The translations under genes and the position numbers were made by a program. Positions 1 to 8,992 of a stretch of DNA of 64,000 nt are shown in pieces. Origin of the DNA: PALSA-350 sp963796145 (lineage in GTDB: Bacteria; Acidobacteriota; Terriglobia; Terriglobales; Acidobacteriaceae); NCBI GenBank assembly GCA_963796145.1, contig CAWCKO010000075.1, positions 107,796 through 171,795 of the forward strand, in the 5' to 3' direction. Every line of letters starts with the position of its first letter. Position 1 is the first letter of the stretch. The notes beneath the pieces were generated by a model. That model did no database searches. It saw nothing but the letters and a program-made list of their open reading frames with translations, and was not told the DNA's origin.

Positions 1-112
1 GCAGCCACAGCCGCTGCTGGGAAAAGCTCAAAGGGAATATCCACTCGCGTGCTGGCAGAACATTCGAATTCAGCGTTTCGTTCGACACCAGAATCTGATT
101 CACTTGGTCCAT
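1..112 (-). CDS. NRPS, N-terminal fragment beginning with a condensation domain (cut by window edge)
   Basis: An ATG at 112 reads leftward to the window edge for 37 codons. The peptide ends in PLSFSQQRLWL, the first core motif (C1) of NRPS condensation domains and very similar to the C-domain starts elsewhere in this cluster. An AGGA stretch lies about 8 nt upstream of the ATG. It follows the SyrP-like hydroxylase by 72 nt on the same strand, so it is probably the next gene of the NRPS operon. Everything beyond C1 lies outside the window, so the module content is unknown. It matters because the adjacent A-T-TE protein has no C domain of its own. Confidence 0.75.
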   Translation of the reverse strand, partial: MDQVNQILVSNETLNSNVLPAREWIFPLSFSQQRLWL

Positions 113-184
113 ACGGTCACGTCCTGGTAGCGCAATCTTAATCTGCAGGGAGCGATCTTGTGCATCGCCGGCGCTCCTGCCGGC

Positions 185-1222
185 TCAGTTCAGCCCGTTC
201 CCATTCACCATGTCTCCGAGCGCGACCAGGATCTTACGCGGGCCAATGTATGGGTCGCGCCCGTGTGCCACCAGCATGTTGTCGAGGCTGACCAGGTCAC
301 CCTGCTTCCATTGGAATCGCACGGCGTTCCTCTCATAGACCTCTCCTACGTGATCCATAACCGACCCTTCAATCGGCGAACCATCTCCGTAGTGCACGTT
401 GCGCGGCAATTGCTCCGGTTTAAAAATAGAGAGCAGAGAGGCGCGCACCTCCTTGTCCAAACAGTGAACGTGATGCAATTGCACCTGATTGAAAAAGCAG
501 AGTTCCCCTGTCTTCGGATGGCGCAGCACGGCGCGGCAGGATTGCTTGACTCGCAAACCATTTGCTCCGATCCATTCGCAAACCATGCCCATTCGTCCGC
601 AGATCGATTCGACGGCCGCGTGATCTTCCGTTCCGAAGAAATGCTGCCAGCTTACATCTAAACCCTCGCAGAAATTGCGGATGTACATGAGGCCTTTCTG
701 TTCGAACTGGTCTCGTATGCGAGTGTCCAGACCTTGATAGACTTTGCGGCAGTCCACGATTGGCGTAGCGCCGCCTTCCTTTGCAACAGTGACACAGAAA
801 AAGTTGATCTTACTCGGCCAGCTACCCAGGTGGGAGCTCTCGTTGTGATATAGGATCGATTGGTTTTCCGGATAGGGGGTTGACTTATATACTCTTCCGC
901 CCGCGTCCTCGCGCGGGAGATCCCCGTACTCGGAAAAGAGATCGGTACAAATCGAGCCCGCCACCCGCTCAAAATCCGCTGCGCTGGTGAGGCCGAATCC
1001 ACGGAAAAGAATACCTCCATGCTTTGCAGTCTTGCTCTCGATGTGCGCGCGGTTGTTGGCAATCCAGTCCGCCAAATCCACTTGATCGGCAGCCGGTTCC
1101 ATGACAAGTGGAAGTAACTGATCGTCCTCCAACTGGCTCTCACGTACCGGAATGAAGGACTCAAGGTCCACGCCCTTACGGCGAATAATTCCCAGACTGC
1201 GTCTTGGTGGGGCAACTGTCAT
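185..1222 (-). CDS. TauD/TfdA-family Fe(II)/2-oxoglutarate dioxygenase, SyrP-like NRPS-associated hydroxylase
   Basis: A 345-residue non-haem iron, 2-oxoglutarate-dependent oxygenase. The metal triad is visible as H126-x-E128 (in YHNESSH) and a distal H320 (LVAHGRDPY), followed by the basic 2OG-binding segment around R329. Length and the AHGRxPYxGPRK-type C-terminus fit the SyrP branch, whose founder beta-hydroxylates carrier-bound aspartate in syringomycin synthesis. The gene is 49 nt downstream of the A-T-TE NRPS and in the same operon as two modules whose pocket code predicts aspartate. Beta-hydroxylation of carrier-bound Asp is therefore the likely role (inference). The enzyme should be cytosolic, since no signal peptide is seen. 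The family is certain; the exact substrate is not. Confidence 0.85.
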   Translation of the reverse strand: MTVAPPRRSLGIIRRKGVDLESFIPVRESQLEDDQLLPLVMEPAADQVDLADWIANNRAHIESKTAKHGGILFRGFGLTSAADFERVAGSICTDLFSEYGDLPREDAGGRVYKSTPYPENQSILYHNESSHLGSWPSKINFFCVTVAKEGGATPIVDCRKVYQGLDTRIRDQFEQKGLMYIRNFCEGLDVSWQHFFGTEDHAAVESICGRMGMVCEWIGANGLRVKQSCRAVLRHPKTGELCFFNQVQLHHVHCLDKEVRASLLSIFKPEQLPRNVHYGDGSPIEGSVMDHVGEVYERNAVRFQWKQGDLVSLDNMLVAHGRDPYIGPRKILVALGDMVNGNGLN

Positions 1223-1271
1223 AACAAATTCCTCCGATATTGCTTCGAGCGTACCGATGACTACACCGTTT

Positions 1272-3935
1272 CTATGTAGACATCACAGATGTTTGCGGTT
1301 CCGGTACCGGGGGTCTATCCGATAACTTCTCCCCCAGAATGAAATTCAGTTCCTTTGCGAGCGGGGCGACCAGCGGCTCCATCATGATTTCGCGCCGTGA
1401 ACTCGTTTCGTTATCGCCAATGACGTGCTGTATTACGCACTCGCTCAGTCCGTTCCACCCCAGACATGGGTCAGCGTCATAGACTCCACGGCTCCGAAAA
1501 ATATGCAAGTTGCCGGGATAGAACCTGGGCACGTATTGCCATTCCGCGCGGCTCAGCATCTGCTCAACGTAAAACACGCGCAGCTTCAGCGGAACTCTGC
1601 GGCCAACGCCCAGCAACAAGTGGCAGATCTTGAATTGGCTTGCGCGGTTCAGTCGTATCACCCGCCGCCTCCAGAATTTAGCCGGCGATTGCATTAGCCT
1701 GGCCAGTCGCGCTTTGGCTGATTTGGAGATGGGCGCGATGAGTGGGCGCGGGCGATTGAAGAGCAGCTGAGCACTAAGGAGCGCAACAAGTTCGAGTTCC
1801 TCGCCCGCTCGTCTGAGCTGCTGCGCCATTTCGACAGCCACGATTCCTCCGAAGCAATAGCCGCCTATACGGTATGGACCGTTCGGTTGAATTTTTCGGA
1901 TTTCAGCGACGTAATGGGCCGCCATAGCCTCAACGGTAGTGCGCTTGAACCTCTTACCATCGAGACCTTCGGGCTCGATGCTGTAGAACGGCTGCTCCGG
2001 GTCCATCCGGCTGGCAAGACCTTGCAGATAAAGCGTGATGCCAGCGCCCCCATGCACGCAGAAGAAAGGCGGACGTGAACCATTGGGCTGAATAGCGACC
2101 ACCGTTGGATACGCGTCGCTGGACGAGGCCGATAACTCTACTGCCAGTTTTTCGACCGTGTCGGCGCGAAACAGAGTAGACAGCGGCAGATCGCGGCCGA
2201 AGGTTCTGCGAATTCGGAGGAATAGTTCCGCCGCCTGAATTGATTGTCCACCCAGATCGAAGAAGCTAGCGGTTGATCCAATCGGATGAATTTTGAGAAC
2301 CTTCTCCCATATCGCGACTAACCGACGTTCGGTGCGATTGCTCGGCGGCACGTAGTCGTGGCCAGCAGTCCGTTCGGCGGCACTCGGAGGCCGAAGCATC
2401 TTGCGGTCAACCTTGCCGTTTGCCGTCAACGGGAACTCGGCTAGCTGCACAAACGACGAAGGCACCATGTAACCCGGCAATTCTCCAATGGCGTGCCGGC
2501 GCAGCTGGGCTACCGTCACCGCCGGCACCGTGTTGAGCGAAACGTAAGCGACAATGTATCTCTCGTGGGCTCCGTCTTCCCTGGCCATTACGATCGCCTG
2601 CCGCACCCCAGGGTGCCGCTCCAGGACTGATTCGATCTCGCCCAGCTCTATCCGGAAGCCGCGAATCTTAACCTGGTGATCGACGCGGCCGAGAAACTCG
2701 ATGTTCCCGTCCTTGCGTGTGCGAGCAATATCGCCCGTTCTGTACAATCTCGCACCCGGCAGAGAACTAAAGGGATCAGGAACGAACCGATCAGAAGTAA
2801 GGTCCGGCCGCCCAAGATAACCGCGCGCCAAGCCATCGCCTCCGATGTACAGTTCGCCTTCGTCTTCCGAGGTCAGAGGATGCAACTCGCCGTCTAATAC
2901 GTAGAAGGTCGTGTTGGCAATCGGCAGGCCGATCGGTACCGACCTATCTTCGAGTCCGGTGACGCGGTAGGTCGAGGACCAAATCGTGGTCTCGGTCGGA
3001 CCATACATATTCCAAACTTCCCGGCAGGAACTGGCCAGCCGGCGTCCCAGTTCAGGAGAAAGAGCTTCGCCGCCCACCAGCACCTTGAGCTTGTGGTCGC
3101 CTTGCCAGCCCGATCCGAAGAGCAGCCTCCAGGTGGCGGGCGTTGCCTGCATCACGGTCGCGCCCGACCTTTCGAGCAGTTGCATCAAGAGTCTGCCGTC
3201 GCCGATCTTCTCGCTGGGCGCAATCACCACGCGACCGCCCGCGATAAGTGGCAGATAGAGCTCAAGTCCAGCAATGTCGAACGCGAGCGTGGTCACAGCC
3301 AGTAAGGTGTCAGACGAGCCGAAGCCTGGTTCGCGAACCATCGATTGCAACAGGTTTAACAGCGATCGATGTTCAATCTCGACACCCTTTGGCCTGCCCG
3401 TGGAACCAGACGTGAAAATAACGTATGCAAGATCGCAAGGTTGAACGTCAGCCCCAATAGGAGAGGCCGAAATGTCCGGTGAAAGCGCTTGTGAAGGAGT
3501 AATGATGGTCGCCGAAGAAATTGTTTCGAAGAAAGACGGTGTACCCAACAGAACTTTCGGGTGCGCTTCTTCCAGAATCTGATTGATTCGAGTTCCTCCA
3601 TGCGCGGGATCGAGCGGAACATAGGCTCCTCCAGCCTTTAGAACCGCGAGCACCGATACCACCGTTTCCAGAGATCGCTCAGCAAGTACGCCTACGAGCA
3701 CGTCGCGCCTCACTCCATTCGCGATGAGGATTCGAGCCAGGCGATTCGACCAAACGTCCAGTTCTCCATAGGTCAGGGCGCGCCCTTCAAATTCGAGCGC
3801 GATAGCGTCAGGAGTAGCCTGCGCGGTGGCAGTGACCATGGCGTGCACAGACGTACTCACGTTAGTACAATCTTTCGCCCCTGAACCAATGCAAGATGCA
3901 TGTGAATCTTGCGCGCATATCGTTTCCACTTTCAT
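1272..3935 (-). CDS. NRPS 4: A(Gly)-T-TE termination module
   Basis: An 887-residue protein. An adenylation domain (about residues 30-510) has FTSGSTGRPKG (A3), YGPTETT (A5) and NGKVDRK (A10). The pocket reads D-I-L-Q-L-G-M-I-W-K, close to the known glycine code. A thiolation domain follows, with GGQS near residue 575, then an alpha/beta-hydrolase thioesterase from about 620. The TE nucleophile elbow is GGYCFGG at 691-697, so Cys694 replaces the usual Ser. The position after the next strand is LLSAQ rather than the usual LLDx, and the usual GDH is GDN, so the acid and histidine of the triad are not where expected. There is no N-terminal condensation domain. The ATG overlaps the stop of NRPS 3 as ATGA, implying translational coupling. 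Probably the chain-releasing module. Confidence 0.9.
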   Translation of the reverse strand: MKVETICAQDSHASCIGSGAKDCTNVSTSVHAMVTATAQATPDAIALEFEGRALTYGELDVWSNRLARILIANGVRRDVLVGVLAERSLETVVSVLAVLKAGGAYVPLDPAHGGTRINQILEEAHPKVLLGTPSFFETISSATIITPSQALSPDISASPIGADVQPCDLAYVIFTSGSTGRPKGVEIEHRSLLNLLQSMVREPGFGSSDTLLAVTTLAFDIAGLELYLPLIAGGRVVIAPSEKIGDGRLLMQLLERSGATVMQATPATWRLLFGSGWQGDHKLKVLVGGEALSPELGRRLASSCREVWNMYGPTETTIWSSTYRVTGLEDRSVPIGLPIANTTFYVLDGELHPLTSEDEGELYIGGDGLARGYLGRPDLTSDRFVPDPFSSLPGARLYRTGDIARTRKDGNIEFLGRVDHQVKIRGFRIELGEIESVLERHPGVRQAIVMAREDGAHERYIVAYVSLNTVPAVTVAQLRRHAIGELPGYMVPSSFVQLAEFPLTANGKVDRKMLRPPSAAERTAGHDYVPPSNRTERRLVAIWEKVLKIHPIGSTASFFDLGGQSIQAAELFLRIRRTFGRDLPLSTLFRADTVEKLAVELSASSSDAYPTVVAIQPNGSRPPFFCVHGGAGITLYLQGLASRMDPEQPFYSIEPEGLDGKRFKRTTVEAMAAHYVAEIRKIQPNGPYRIGGYCFGGIVAVEMAQQLRRAGEELELVALLSAQLLFNRPRPLIAPISKSAKARLARLMQSPAKFWRRRVIRLNRASQFKICHLLLGVGRRVPLKLRVFYVEQMLSRAEWQYVPRFYPGNLHIFRSRGVYDADPCLGWNGLSECVIQHVIGDNETSSRREIMMEPLVAPLAKELNFILGEKLSDRPPVPEPQTSVMST

Positions 3936-6900
3936 GTGGATGAACCAGACGGTGCCGCATTGAAGAGGTACGATTCTCGAGAGACAGGCATGAGTTCCAT
4001 ATCGTCTTCGAATTCTTCCAGGGAAGCGGCCTCAATGGTGGACGAAAGAAGAGCGATGGTCGGCTGCTCAAAGAGCGTTCGAACTGGCATCTCAACCCGA
4101 CATTGTTCCCGGACGCGGGAGATGATTTGCGTGGCAAGGAGGGAGTGGCCGCCGATATCGAAGAAGTTATCGTTGCGGCCGATGCGGGTGCGGCGCAGCA
4201 CCTGCTCCCAGATACCGGTCAGCGTTTGCTCGAGCGGGGTTTGCGGCGGCTCAAAGCTGCGCGTTCGGGCCGCAAACTCTTCCGGCGATGGCAGCGCCTG
4301 GCGATCCAATTTGCCATTGGCCGTTAACGGCAGCTTGGCCAGTACGACCATGCCGGATGGCACCAGATAATCCGGCACCCGCGCCTTCAGGTAGTGCTGT
4401 AACTCCTCCACCGTAAGGTTCGACTCCGGGCGATGGACAACATACGCCAGCAACTGCTTTTCGCCGCTTTCCGGCTGCTGCCGCACCGTGACCACGGCCT
4501 GCCGCACCCCGGGATGCTGCCCCAGAACCGCTTCCACTTCCCCCGGCTCCACCCGATAACCGCGAATCTTTACCTGTTCATCAAACCGGCCCAGAAACTC
4601 CACGTTCCCGTCGGTCCCATAGCGCACCCGGTCCCCGGTCCGGTACATCCGCTCCCCCGGCTCCGCCAAATCGGCGACAAAGCGCTCCGCCGTCTGCTCC
4701 GGCTGCTCCAGATATCCCGCCGTTACACCGGCTCCGGCGATGTAAAGCTCGCCTTCCACACCCTCCGGCACAAGCTGCCCCTGCCCGTCCAGCACATAAA
4801 TGCGCGTGTTGGCCAGCGGCCGTCCAATCGGAATGCTGCGCACTCCCCCACCCCGCCACTCGTATTCCTTGATCCGCAGCAGCAAGGAACCAACGGTGGT
4901 CTCCGTCGGCCCATAGTGGTTAACCACTTCGCACCCGCCCCCCAAAGCCTCGATCCGCTCCAGCAAGGCTGGGGTCAGGGTTTCGCCCCCTAACACCAGA
5001 AAGCGGCGCGGCAGGATCTCACGCCCTCCGCCTGCGTCCAACAATGCCCGCAAATGCGAAGGCACAATCTTCAGCACATCCACCCCATGCTCACCGAAAT
5101 ACCGCCCCAGCGCCCGGCTGTCCGTCGCCGTCTCCGCCGGTATCACATGCACGCATCCCCCCGTCAGCAGCGCCGGATAAATGCACGTGTTTCCCAAGTC
5201 CGCACTCAGGGTGGAAACGGTCGCAAACTGCAGCCCCTCCACCGCCCCATCCCACTCCAGCTTGCGCATCACCGCATAGGCATAATTCACCAGATTCCGG
5301 TGCCGCACCTGCACTCCCTTGGGGGTTCCGGTAGAGCCCGAAGTGTAAATCACGTACGCCAGGTTGTCCGCCTGCGCCACCCGCTCTAAATTGCCCCCGG
5401 GCCGTCCGCTCCACTGTCCGCCGTCCTCGTCCACACACACCGTTGCGCCCGCAAACGCCGGCAGGTGCTGGCGCCACTTCGCTTCCGTCAGGAGCGCCGC
5501 CGCTCCACTCAACTGCTGCTGCAAGCGTTCCGGAGGATGCTGCGCATTCAGCGCCACATAGGCTCCCCCCGCCTTCAAAATCGCTACCACTCCCACCAGC
5601 AGGTCCACCGACCGCTCCAGGCACAAACCCACCCGACGGTCCGGACCCACGCCCAGTTCCCGCAGATAATGCGCCAGCCGGTTCGCCCGCTCGTTCAGTT
5701 CCCGGTAGCTCAGCGTCAAACCTTGGCAACACACCGCTGCCCGTTCCGGCGTAAGCTCCACCTGCGCTTCCAACAGTTCGTGAAAACAGCGCTCGCGCGG
5801 ATACTCCGCCGCCGTCCGATTCCACTCCACCAGCAACCGCTGCTTTTCTTCCTCACCCACCAGCGGCAGCCCGCTCACTCGCTCTTCCGGCTGCGCTAAA
5901 GCCGCTTCTAGCAACGTCCGGTACTGCTCCATCCAGCGTTCCACCACCGGCCGCGACAGCCGGGAGGCATCGTAGTGAAAGCCCAGCCTGAGTTCTCCTC
6001 CCCGCCGCTCGCACCTCAACTTCAAGGTGTATCTTTCCCCTCCGGCTTCCGCCTCCACCACCCTGAACCCCACACCCCCACACTGCTCCGCCGCACCATA
6101 CTCCTCGTACGAAAAGGAAGCGTCCGGTTCCCCTTCCTCCCGCGGGATGAAATGCTCTAGTGACTGTTCTGCTTTGCTCCGCGCGTCTCGAACTGCATCC
6201 ACGACCTCCCGGAATCGAAGATCACCATCAAAATTTGCGGGCATCGGGGCGTACTTTCCGATCCGGCCAAGCGCACCATCGAGCTCCTCGAATTCGCGCC
6301 CATCAAAGTACCTGGATGTGACGAAGCTTGTTTGTCCAGTCACTCGCCACAGAACCGATTGCCAGGCCGCAAACAATACATCCGGCGCGCCCTCGGTGTT
6401 CGCATCTATGCGGTTGACAATGCGCTCGCTCAGTGTTGCTGAAACACAATCGGCCTGAAAGCCCATCTCTGCGCCAGAAGTGGCGGGCGGCGCGAGATAA
6501 GCAATGGGCAACGTTTGGAGGCTCTGCCAATATCGCTGCGCTTCTTGCGCGTATTCATCCACTGTTTCGAGGATATCGTTTTGCCATTGCGCAAATTGCC
6601 GGTAGGGTAGAGGCTCTTGAACGAGTTCATCGGTGCGGCCGGCATAGAGAAGCCCAACTTCGCTTACCAACCTCTTCAAGGAATAGGTGTCGCAGCACAA
6701 CGCGGGCAAAGCGAGCATCAGCAGCGCACGCTGGCTCGAGATGGGGCTTAAGAAGGCTCGCAGAACTGGCCCGTCTTCGAGCGAAGGACGAGTCTCCTGC
6801 TCCCGTTTTCGCACTGCGCTTACTGACGAGATCTCCGAATCTGCAGGCACTATATCCCAGAGCGGCTCGCTGGTCTCCAGAACAAACTGGAAGGGAAGCT

Positions 6901-7102
6901 TCATGCCAGACGTTCGCCGAAAGACGGTGCGCAGAATTTCATGCCGGTTCGCCACCTGATGGATGGCCTGCCGAAGTTTCCCAGGATCGATCGGCCCCTC
7001 CAACATGACCATTGCGACGCTTACGCTTGCGTGCGCTTGCAGCACATTCCAGGCATGCTTCTGCTGAGGCGATAACCAGAACGCAGTCATTGTCTCTTTC
7101 AC
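3932..7102 (-). CDS. NRPS 3: degenerate C domain - A(Asp) - T
   Basis: A 1056-residue single module. Residues 1-420 are a condensation-type domain whose HHxxxDG motif is replaced by P133-A-L-C-C-D138-T, so both catalytic histidines are missing. The adenylation domain (about 430-950) has YTSGSTGTPKG, YGPTETT and NGKLDR. Its pocket reads D-L-T-K-V-G-H-V-G-K, one conservative change from the known aspartate code. The T domain carries the phosphopantetheine Ser987 (GGHS). The GTG start at 7102 overlaps the upstream stop (GTGA); an ATG five codons in (7090) is an alternative. The A-T half is a near copy of the same region in NRPS 2. No functional C domain follows before NRPS 4. The degenerate C-like domain may serve as a docking site for the SyrP-like hydroxylase, as proposed for 'interface' domains of beta-hydroxyaspartate NRPSs (inference). 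Confidence 0.9.
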   Translation of the reverse strand: MKETMTAFWLSPQQKHAWNVLQAHASVSVAMVMLEGPIDPGKLRQAIHQVANRHEILRTVFRRTSGMKLPFQFVLETSEPLWDIVPADSEISSVSAVRKREQETRPSLEDGPVLRAFLSPISSQRALLMLALPALCCDTYSLKRLVSEVGLLYAGRTDELVQEPLPYRQFAQWQNDILETVDEYAQEAQRYWQSLQTLPIAYLAPPATSGAEMGFQADCVSATLSERIVNRIDANTEGAPDVLFAAWQSVLWRVTGQTSFVTSRYFDGREFEELDGALGRIGKYAPMPANFDGDLRFREVVDAVRDARSKAEQSLEHFIPREEGEPDASFSYEEYGAAEQCGGVGFRVVEAEAGGERYTLKLRCERRGGELRLGFHYDASRLSRPVVERWMEQYRTLLEAALAQPEERVSGLPLVGEEEKQRLLVEWNRTAAEYPRERCFHELLEAQVELTPERAAVCCQGLTLSYRELNERANRLAHYLRELGVGPDRRVGLCLERSVDLLVGVVAILKAGGAYVALNAQHPPERLQQQLSGAAALLTEAKWRQHLPAFAGATVCVDEDGGQWSGRPGGNLERVAQADNLAYVIYTSGSTGTPKGVQVRHRNLVNYAYAVMRKLEWDGAVEGLQFATVSTLSADLGNTCIYPALLTGGCVHVIPAETATDSRALGRYFGEHGVDVLKIVPSHLRALLDAGGGREILPRRFLVLGGETLTPALLERIEALGGGCEVVNHYGPTETTVGSLLLRIKEYEWRGGGVRSIPIGRPLANTRIYVLDGQGQLVPEGVEGELYIAGAGVTAGYLEQPEQTAERFVADLAEPGERMYRTGDRVRYGTDGNVEFLGRFDEQVKIRGYRVEPGEVEAVLGQHPGVRQAVVTVRQQPESGEKQLLAYVVHRPESNLTVEELQHYLKARVPDYLVPSGMVVLAKLPLTANGKLDRQALPSPEEFAARTRSFEPPQTPLEQTLTGIWEQVLRRTRIGRNDNFFDIGGHSLLATQIISRVREQCRVEMPVRTLFEQPTIALLSSTIEAASLEEFEDDMELMPVSRESYLFNAAPSGSST
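4109..6119. repeat. 2.01-kb direct repeat, copy A (NRPS A-T block)
   Basis: This stretch matches 8657-10668 in the same orientation, with long identical runs and sparse substitutions, denser near the T-domain end. It covers the end of the degenerate C domain, the whole A(Asp) domain and the T-domain core. This copy is open throughout; the other carries three single-base indels. The sharp loss of similarity at both edges indicates a duplicated or gene-converted A-T unit within otherwise divergent modules. Confidence 0.9.
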
Positions 7103-7374
7103 TCGCCGGTACCCCCCATCTCAGATTGCGGGCTCATCAATTTCCTCAGTTGCGCGTACTTGTGCTGTTTCCGGCTACTCTCAACTTCGAGTCCTTTTTC
7201 TTTTCGCACCAGAGCCAGCGAATGCAGCCTGGCGTCCGGATTTGCGATTGCGTTGTTAAGTAGCGCTTCAAATTGTCCAGCTATTCGCCGCACCGATTCC
7301 CTGTCGAATAGTTCCGTGCTGTAAAGCCAATGCATGAGTGGACCCGAGGATGTTTCCTGTACAAATACGGCCAA
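7099..7374 (-). CDS. NRPS 2, fifth reading-frame segment: end of the C-terminal condensation domain
   Basis: The last roughly 90 codons of NRPS 2, out of frame with the preceding segment. The frame is already open upstream of the apparent TTG start, giving TSSKFDLAVF, the usual late C-domain motif that should follow LAGLEIEF of the previous segment. The break is one extra base near 7400, in the GTTTGAAATT stretch on the coding strand. The segment ends with a short charged tail and a stop that overlaps the NRPS 3 start (GTGA). It is not an independent gene. Confidence 0.7.
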   Translation of the reverse strand: MAVFVQETSSGPLMHWLYSTELFDRESVRRIAGQFEALLNNAIANPDARLHSLALVRKEKGLEVESSRKQHKYAQLRKLMSPQSEMGGTGE

Positions 7375-7402
7375 GTCGAATTTCGAACTGGTGACCGGAA
7401 TT

Positions 7403-8992
7403 TCAAACGAACTCGATCTCGAGACCGGCTAATTCCCGTGGTGGACGGGGAACGTTTTGCATAACAAACAGAACCTGCACAATCGGGTTGTGATTCAAGC
7501 CGCGATCCGGGCGCAAATCTTCCACCAGTTTGTCGAAAGGCACCTCCTGGTGAGCGTACGCACCGAGCGTTGTTTCCCGCACCCGTGACAACAGTTCGCG
7601 GAAAGTCGGATTGCCCGTCAAATCTATCCGGAGGGGCAGGAGATTGATAAAAAAACCAATCAGGTGCTCCAGTTCGGCGCGATTGCGATTGGCTACGTCG
7701 GTGCCTATGACAACCTGGTCCGCCGCGGACAAGCGGGCGAGCAGACAGCCAAAGATAGCCAATAAACTCATGAACGTGGTCGCGCCTGCCTGTTTGCTCA
7801 AACCAATCAAAGCGCTGCCGAGCTCACTTGAGAGCCGGATCGTTTCATAACTGCCGGAGAAGGTTCGCACTGCCGGCCGAGGGCGATCCATGGGCAGATT
7901 CAGCACCGAGGGCGCGCCTGCGAGTTGGCGACGCCAGTAGTCCAACTCTTTATCCAGTACGTCGCCGGCAAGCCAGTTGCGCTGCCAGACAGCATAGTCT
8001 GCAAACTGAATCTCCAGTTCCGGAAGCGACGGGGTCGCGTTTCCGGCGAACGCCTCATAGCACTGGCTTAGTTCGGCAAAGAAAACTCCCGCCGACCAGG
8101 CATCGCTGATGATATGGTGCATGGTCAACGAAAGCACATGCGCGTCGGAGCCTAGCTTGTACAATCGCGCGCGGAGGAGAGGTCCACGCTCGAGGTGGAA
8201 TGGCTCAGCCGCCGCCGCGCTCGCAAGCCGCCGTACCTCGGAAGCCTGTTCCTCCGACGGTACAAAAGTCAGGTCCACTTCCTCCAGCGGAAGATTCAGG
8301 CAGGCACGTATGATTTGGATTGGTTGCCCGTTTCGCACCGCGAAGGTCGTTCGCTGCGACTCGTGTCTTCGAACAATTTCATTCAACGAACGCTCAAGAG
8401 CGCTAACACTCAAACATCCCTCGATTCGCCACGCGCGAACGATGTTATACAGGGGATTATTAGGGTCGAGTTGGTCGAGCACCCATAGGCGCTGTTGCGC
8501 ATAGGAGAGCGGCAGATCCTGATTTCGTGGAACCGGGACAATGGGCGGTGCGGCAGCGGCCCGCTGCCCGTCCAACGCTTCGATTTGTAGCGCGAGTGCC
8601 GCCACCGTAGGCGCATCGAAAAGTCTTTGCAGCGGGACCTCCACTTTGAAGGTGCCCCGGACGCGGGAGATGATTTGCGTGGCAAGGAGGGAATGGCCGC
8701 CGATATCGAAGAAGTTATCATTGCGGCCGATGCGGGTGCGGCGCAGCACCTGCTCCCAGATACCGGTCAACGTTTGCTCGACCGGCGTTTGCGGTGGCTC
8801 ATAGCTCCGCGTTCGGGCCGCAAACTCTTCCGGCGATGGCAGCGCCTGGCGATCCAATTTGCCATTGGCGGTTAACGGCAGCTTGGCCAGTACGACCATG
8901 CCGGATGGCACCAGATAATCCGGCACCCGCGCCTTCAGGTAGCGCTGCAACTCCTCCACCGTAACGTTCGACTCCGGGCCGATTGACAACAT
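7403..8992 (-). CDS. NRPS 2, fourth segment: end of A domain - T - C
   Basis: A 529-codon open segment holding the A10 motif (ANGKLDRQ), a T domain with GGHSLLATQ, and an almost complete condensation domain. That C domain starts with PLSYAQQRLW and has an HHIISDA active-site motif (HHxxxD intact, final Gly replaced by Ala). This C domain is presumably the catalyst that joins the chain on the first Asp to the second Asp on NRPS 3, because the N-terminal C domain of NRPS 3 lacks its histidines. The first residues of the segment are artefactual. The join to the previous segment is one extra C near 8979, seen by comparison with the intact copy at 4429. It breaks again near 7400. Confidence 0.8.
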   Translation of the reverse strand: MLSIGPESNVTVEELQRYLKARVPDYLVPSGMVVLAKLPLTANGKLDRQALPSPEEFAARTRSYEPPQTPVEQTLTGIWEQVLRRTRIGRNDNFFDIGGHSLLATQIISRVRGTFKVEVPLQRLFDAPTVAALALQIEALDGQRAAAAPPIVPVPRNQDLPLSYAQQRLWVLDQLDPNNPLYNIVRAWRIEGCLSVSALERSLNEIVRRHESQRTTFAVRNGQPIQIIRACLNLPLEEVDLTFVPSEEQASEVRRLASAAAAEPFHLERGPLLRARLYKLGSDAHVLSLTMHHIISDAWSAGVFFAELSQCYEAFAGNATPSLPELEIQFADYAVWQRNWLAGDVLDKELDYWRRQLAGAPSVLNLPMDRPRPAVRTFSGSYETIRLSSELGSALIGLSKQAGATTFMSLLAIFGCLLARLSAADQVVIGTDVANRNRAELEHLIGFFINLLPLRIDLTGNPTFRELLSRVRETTLGAYAHQEVPFDKLVEDLRPDRGLNHNPIVQVLFVMQNVPRPPRELAGLEIEFV

